A stretch of DNA of 64,000 nucleotides from Brachynemurus nebulosus (taxonomy: Eukaryota > Arthropoda > Insecta > Neuroptera > Myrmeleontidae). The notes beneath the pieces are model-generated. The model worked only from the letters and a program-made list of their open reading frames with translations. It was not told the DNA's origin and ran no database searches. A program made the position numbers and the translations under genes. Positions 58,372 through 64,000 of this stretch are shown one piece after another. Numbering within the stretch: the first letter of the stretch is position 1; every line of letters starts with the position of its first letter. The DNA lies in contig JAPWDM010000007.1 of the NCBI GenBank assembly GCA_035578155.1, positions 37,856,413 through 37,920,412 on the forward strand, written 5' to 3'.

Positions 58372-58999
58372 AAAAAAAAAAAAACAGTAAACATTTTTAG
58401 TATCCATTTTTTTAAGTTTTTTTTTTTTTTTTTTTGGTATTTTAATAGTATAAAAATGTATAAAAATTTAAAAAAAATTCAAAATTGAAATCGGTACAGG
58501 CCGGTAAAGTGGGGACTCAAGAAAAAAGGTGTTTCCTAGTTGACGTGATTCCAACCCTCCTGGTGATCTGAAACATAAAATTTTAGTTAATTCTTAATAA
58601 ACAAGGATGTAAAATTAGTTGGACGTAGCCGATTTGAAAAAATTAATTTTTTTTCACAAAATAACGTCTATTTAAAAAAAAAGTCATTTTTTCACCTCCT
58701 TTTTTTCAACTTTGGATATTTTTTAACAATAGTAAAGTTTTGATAGGATTAAGAAGGTCTGTACCAAATTTCAAGTAAATCGGTGCATTGGAATTTGAGA
58801 TATCATGTCAACCGTATCGAAAAAACTAGTTTCGAGTAATTTATATTAAAAATTTGAATTTAACACTGAAAAGATACACAGTACATAAGGAAAAAATAAC
58901 AATAACTCCGAAAATAATTCGAATTTCCGTAAATCCTTTTACAGGCTTATCCTTAAAGGTCTGAACTTTAAAGATTTCTAGACTAGAATACCCCCTTAA
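58372..58999. mobile_element. Partial TTAA-type element inside T1 copy B
   Basis: The right edge reads TCTAGACTAGAATACCCCC followed by TTAA (58996-58999), the pattern of a TTAA-transposon end; no inverted partner was found on the left. The interior has long A and T runs (58370-58384, 58417-58435) and phrases such as TTCAAGTAAATCGGTGCATT typical of degenerate repeats. Confidence 0.4.
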
Positions 59000-59288
59000 A
59001 TTATGGTTACTATATATTTGGTTAAGTTAGAATCCATTAATAATTCCTAACATTACCAACGGGCGCCTAGTATAAACATTTTACAGTAATTTTACAGTAT
59101 TTTTGATATTTCACTGAAAAACATGGTCTGGTAAAGTTAGAAATTTGTCGATATCTTAACCTCTTACTTTATTTTTTATATTTCTGACTAGTAATTTAAG
59201 TTGCTTGAATCAAATCGAAGATTTTTGTCAGTTGAATTTATTCAAATTTCGATCGAACATTACGATCAAGTTATGTGTATTTACGGTA

Positions 59289-61663
59289 CTGTGTAATATG
59301 TTACTGAATGAATTTTATCTGACGCTATGTACCATTGTAATATTACATTGTACCATTGTAATATTACATTTTAAATTTTCTCTGGTTGTGAGTATTCGCT
59401 GACTGATAATAAACAACATACTGTTAAACATGTTATTAAAAACGAAAACATCATTACGGCTCACTGTATTATTAACAGTTTTAAAAACATTTCCAAACAG
59501 CCACACAGAGAGTAAAGCAACCGGGGCACACAACGTAGGGACAATATTAGCACAAGTATTAAAATATACGAACCGTACCAGGGATGTGTTACGACAAATG
59601 GTAGCCGTTCAACAAAATGAAAAAAAAGTGTAGACAATCAGTTATGGATGTTTTTATTGAAATTAATACCTAAAAGCCTTACCACACACGGTTTTATTTG
59701 AAATTTGTTGAGCGGTGAAGCTTGGAATCAGATATGAATAATAGACAAAAAGAAAAACTGTCACAGATTACAAAGAACTGAAATTAATTTGTTGCAAATT
59801 GAAATTTCTAGAGATTATATTTTATAAAATTTTCGGAAATTTTAACCCCCCCCCCCCCGGTTCTGGTCAGGTGGGAAAGTTCGTATCTCAAGTCACTACC
59901 ATCCACTGTGATACGACTAATATTGTTACCATTATGACGTCATCAGGTATACTGAACTACTTAACCCGTCGTCTGCAGTCTGGGTCATTTATGGCACAAA
60001 TGAAACTATTTATGTGAATATTTAGTAACTTTTTTGATACATATTATTACAAAATGATACTGTTGTAATACCATATCGCTAACAGAACATCGCTAAGCAA
60101 TATAAACAGATATATTAGGTGTTATGACAAGGCCCCTGGAAACGATGCATAAAATGAAGAGAATGAAGACGAACTTTTGATAAAGAAGTATATTTGACAT
60201 TTAAATTTATTTCTTAACATTTTAATGTTTTATAATATCCCAAAAAATACTCAGTATTCACTCGGCCAATTAATTGTACTTTTTTTTAGCTAATCCAGGT
60301 AATACAGTTTTTTCTAAGGGAGCCTATACTGAAACAAAATACCCTATAACAGTTTTTTTAAAATATTCATTTATTGCAAATTTTTTTTTAACAAATTACG
60401 CTTTGTAGTAACATAAGAATGGACTTTGTTAAGTAATCTGAAAATGTTGTAGCTAATAACTGAGCATTTTGCAGAAATTTTTTGGACATTTTATTTAGTG
60501 TATAACATAGGGAGGACATAATTGACCCAGTTTGCAGATGACGTAGGTAAAATTCACATTGCAGACGGCGGGTTATAAATGTAAAAATCGTAATTTTTGT
60601 GATAAAGGCTTAGAATTTGAAGCTAGTCGTATCTTTTGGGAGGCGATTCTTTTAATTTTTGACGAAAATTGAAGCGTAGGTGACCCCAGATTTTTCAAAT
60701 ACTAAAATAGATTAAAAATAAATTATTCATCAAACGTAAAAAATACTAAAATATTTCAAGTCGTAAACTTGCTAATTTTCATGGTAAATATCAAAAAGCT
60801 GCATTCACCTTTTGATACTTTTCAGTCATTTTCGTAGTAAAAATTTAACTCCAACTCACCGCCTATTTATCTAGCACTGCTGTATATGTATACAATATGT
60901 ATGTATACATAAACATATATATGTATGTATTACATAATGCTGGTTTACAATTAGATAATACATAATAATGAAACACTAATTAAATATACCAATTGATTAC
61001 ATTTTATTGCGCCACTGAATCGTAGAAATATTCAATAAAACCGTGTACATTTTGCATTTGGTTAAAGGTGAGTCAGTGACGGTTCATTGAATAATTTTCA
61101 TATTTGCAACAAACAATATACAGTTATTGTTTACATTATACGATAATTATCAATTCTGTTTCGACAAAAATTATTAAAAACCAAAAATTTCAACGTTTCC
61201 ACCAAAGTTGTATCAATTTCACCAATTGACAATAGTGAGTAGAGATGGAACTGCTATTTGGATCGTTGCAACTGAGAACATATCTGGTATCCTATACCTG
61301 TTCTTACTCTTTGTCAGTCGATAGACACTAAGGGGAGATTCATTTAGCGACCTAAAAGTAAAGTGCTTTTCTGAATTGGTTTGTGTCACATATTTATTAG
61401 TTATTAGAATTTAAAAGGAATTTTTTGTCGGAAACAGACACCATAAAAGATCGTTAAATATGATGCCTCCATCTAGCGAAAAATATTTGTTGGAAATTAT
61501 ACAAAAAAAAAAAAATAATAATAATATTAAAAAGTTGAAAATTAACAAAATGCGAAATATATGCTTCAAAAATTATCATACGCACTGATTTGAGAATTTT
61601 TTTTTTAAATTCTTTGAAAATGTTAAATTATTATTGTTAATAATTTTCTGAATATTATACTTT
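59289..61663. other. AT-rich stretch, no gene seen
   Basis: Has a two-unit 21-bp direct repeat, GTACCATTGTAATATTACAT, at 59329-59370; a C13 run at 59846-59858; a TATGTATACA-rich simple stretch at 60880-60931; and an A12 run near 61502-61514. ORFs of 65-72 codons have no motifs. Confidence 0.4.
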
Positions 61664-62368
61664 GTTTTCGAAACTACTAAAGCAGCGAAAGCATTGTGAT
61701 CACTTTTGAAATATAAAAAATTTTTTCCCTCCTAAATAAAATTTTTTACGCACATTTTACGTTTTAGAGCCTCCTGAACAATTTTGGTTTGATGTCTGTC
61801 CGTCCCTTCTGTCTGTCCGTCTATTCGACTGTCCGACTATTCGATTGTTTATAATAAAATTTTCAGAAGTCATGCAGTTTGGTTCCTAGATGGTCCCCTA
61901 TAAATTTAATCGAAATCAGAGTAACGGTAGCTACGCCGCTACCATGTCATTCCATTAGTATACTAAATTGCACCAAGTGGCATAACTTCTGAACTATTCA
62001 ATTCTTTTTTATGAAATTGTCAGAAAATATGCGGTCTGGTTCCTAGATGATCCTCTACAAATTTCATTCCATTCGGAGTAATAGTATCCACGGCGCTACC
62101 ATGAAATCCTATTAAATATCAATATTTTATTTACTGCTAGTACCACTTCGCTCAAATTTTTAAAGTATTTGGGGGTTAGTTTCTAAAATATTTTTGCTAT
62201 TATTTTATAATTTAACCTTTAAGTATTTTAAGTTATAATAATTTTTTATGAACTTTAAGGCGAAAATATAATTTCACGGTATATATATTTGGTAGAATAC
62301 TGTTTTGGTAGAGTACTGTCTTTTACGAGTACGAGGAAGCTGTATGCCGCACTCCATTGGTAGCGTAT
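61664..62368 (+). repeat. Dispersed repeat family R1, copy C
   Basis: The longest copy, from CGAAACTACTAAAGCAGCG to CTCCATTGGTAGCGTA. It contains GTCTGTCCGTC short repeats and two GGCATAACTTCTGAACT-type modules separated by ACGGTAGCTACGCCGCTACC. The start and end points are set by loss of similarity between copies, so they are approximate. Confidence 0.75.
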
Positions 62369-63839
62369 TTGTACCCATTTTAGTTTTTATAATGTAATTA
62401 AATGTATTGCAAATTTTTACATCTTTACTTAAACAAAAATATTTTAATTGCTTTTTATGATCACTGTTCGACAAAAATCGCAGTTAAACCCACCTCTAAC
62501 AGTGTGGGTCGATCAGTAATGGCAGAGAGATTGTAACAAAAAAAAAATATTTTTCAGATTAAATTCCTTAACTCAAAGAATTCTTTATATTTACTGGCAA
62601 ATAAAAGTCGAGTATGTTTAACTGACACTTTCTACCCAGTTTACAAGAAACAAAAAATAAATAAAATATAAATAAGAAAATAAAAAAATTGAAACGAGCA
62701 AAACAATGTATAAATTTCAAAATGTTTTTTTTTTTTCAGTTTGTCTCGGCTTTTTCGTTGGCTTCCATTTTTTCTTATTTTTTGATAGACGCATCGTAAT
62801 GATCGTGAAACCATTACATTGTTATGAATTTTATGTTAATATTTGATGAGTATATATAAGATAATAATGGCAGACGAGCGAAATTTGTACAATATTGCTA
62901 CTATTACGTACCGACCATTCCAACCATGTTCAATTTTCTAACGTCCAATTTGAAACGTTATAGAGTGTGTTTTAAAATACATATAAGCAGACAAAAATGA
63001 TTATTCGGATTTCGTTTCAAGATTATCTTAAAGGTAAAAGTGCCTTTAAAACTAAAAAAGAAAATTCTAATTTTTTTTCCCATAAAATATTAGCAAAATA
63101 TCTCAAAAATTAAAAATGAAATTCCCGAAACTGCTTTTATTTTCGTCTAAAGTTGAGTTAGAGACAGAAATTAGAATTGTTTTTGAAAATATGAAAACAT
63201 TTCTTCGCCACTTTTCACCAATAAGCTCTTTATAAGATTATGAATCGACATTCAAATTTCACTTCATCTTCAGAAATACGTAGGAATATATTCCCTTATT
63301 GAAATAAATAAATCGACAATTAAAATGAGAAAAGCAAAAACTTTTATAATTTTATAACTGGTAATGAATATTAATTACACGCAAATAGATATATTAAATT
63401 ATCATCTGTAGGTAAAATTCAGTAAAAATCGATTTTTAAAGATAATACAATAAACTGCCTAAAAACAAAGGAATTATAAGACTGATTGTGTTAATAATTT
63501 TGCGCTAGTTATTGATTTAACAACAGATATTTATTTATATCCATTTGATGATTTAAAATTATTCATTTTCAAAACTTCAAAAATGTTAAGCTTACGGTCT
63601 TTTATACTAAAGTTAAAATTATGTTTCTGAGTAGCGATTTATTTGGTTTGGCCTATATAGACAGCATTACAGTATTTGCAATCTAAATTACAAACTCCAA
63701 ACGTTTTCATAGGATCTAGTTTTTTTTTGCATTATATAGAAGACGGTCAGTGTTTTTTTATTGAATAGTAAGTGGGATTTGTATTCAGTTGGAAGAATAA
63801 GCTACCGATTTTTTTGGAAAATGTTGCATAAAGATAGCA

Positions 63840-63842
<3 letters not shown>
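62369..63842. other. AT-rich stretch, no gene seen
   Basis: Only short ORFs and a T12 run near 62726-62737. No repeats recognised. Confidence 0.4.

Positions 63843-63919
<77 letters not shown>
63843..63919. repeat. (TA)n microsatellite
   Basis: 77 bp of TA alternation, the longest of the five in the window. Confidence 0.98.
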
Positions 63920-63922
<3 letters not shown>

Positions 63923-64000
63923 TCGCATCTGAATTTGTTCGAATGAAAAAATAGAAAGTTTTTGGATTATATTTGCCGAAAATCATTTTTCTCTGTCATT

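Larger units (their letters stand above)
57841..59286. mobile_element. TA-flanked family T1 element, copy B, with nested insertions
   Basis: TA flanks at 57839-57840 and 59287-59288. The left end is CCGTAAGATCCTCTAACTTT and the right end is AAGTTATGTGTATTTACGG. It matches copy A (32930-33968) in separated blocks: CACATTTATTTATTCG before the nested hAT (58135), and AAAAACATGG then GGTAAAGTTAGAAAT after it (59116-59142). At least one hAT and one half TTAA-type element lie inside. Confidence 0.7.

Overview
The window reads as nuclear DNA of an insect, most likely a hemipteran such as an aphid or relative. It is strongly AT-rich, has no dense ORFs or operons, carries long (TA)n runs and a short interstitial TTAGG array (the usual insect telomere unit), and is packed with terminal-inverted-repeat (TIR) transposons. 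The order-level placement is inference.

One cellular gene can be supported. Two exons on the + strand, at 49799-49921 and 51652-51822, are separated by a 1.73 kb intron with canonical splice sites and matching phase. Together they encode one ten-cysteine domain of the GDNF-family-receptor-alpha type, the insect Gfrl family. No other exon was found, so the remaining exons lie outside the window or behind large introns, and most of the window is probably intron or intergenic DNA.

Almost everything else that can be explained is mobile or repetitive. Several families have TTAA-flanked TIRs of piggyBac style: two copies with GGGAGGAGTTCA ends (10.5 and 43.8 kb), two with GGGGAGGTTTACT ends (31.0 and 54.3 kb), one full and one partial foldback element with GGTACCATC ends (41.4 and 44.7 kb), and two with CCCTA..ATCATACG ends (29.5 and 56.2 kb). 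There are hAT elements with perfect 8-bp duplications at 15.55 and 58.17 kb and a probable one at 34.78 kb. A PIF/Harbinger-like element lies at 34.6 kb, and several TA-flanked elements are present (14.06, 14.70, 27.05, 32.93, 57.84 kb, and others). An LTR-retrotransposon relic with a perfect tRNA-Lys primer binding site is at 24.5-24.84 kb, and a degenerate LINE reverse-transcriptase scrap is at 47.1 kb. Nesting is common, and some insertions can be polarised because an unfilled paralogous site is also in the window.

Other structures are a tandem array of about 19 units of a 164-bp satellite (17.86-21.03 kb) with a lone diverged monomer about 16 kb away (36.97-37.13 kb), a 168-172 bp repeat with coding-like conservation at 30.9-32.1 kb, five (TA)n microsatellites of 66-77 bp, and several strong hairpins. 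One hairpin carries perfect heat-shock-element spacing in both arms (39.90-40.05 kb). I found no CRISPR array, rRNA, convincing tRNA gene or defence-like gene cassette.
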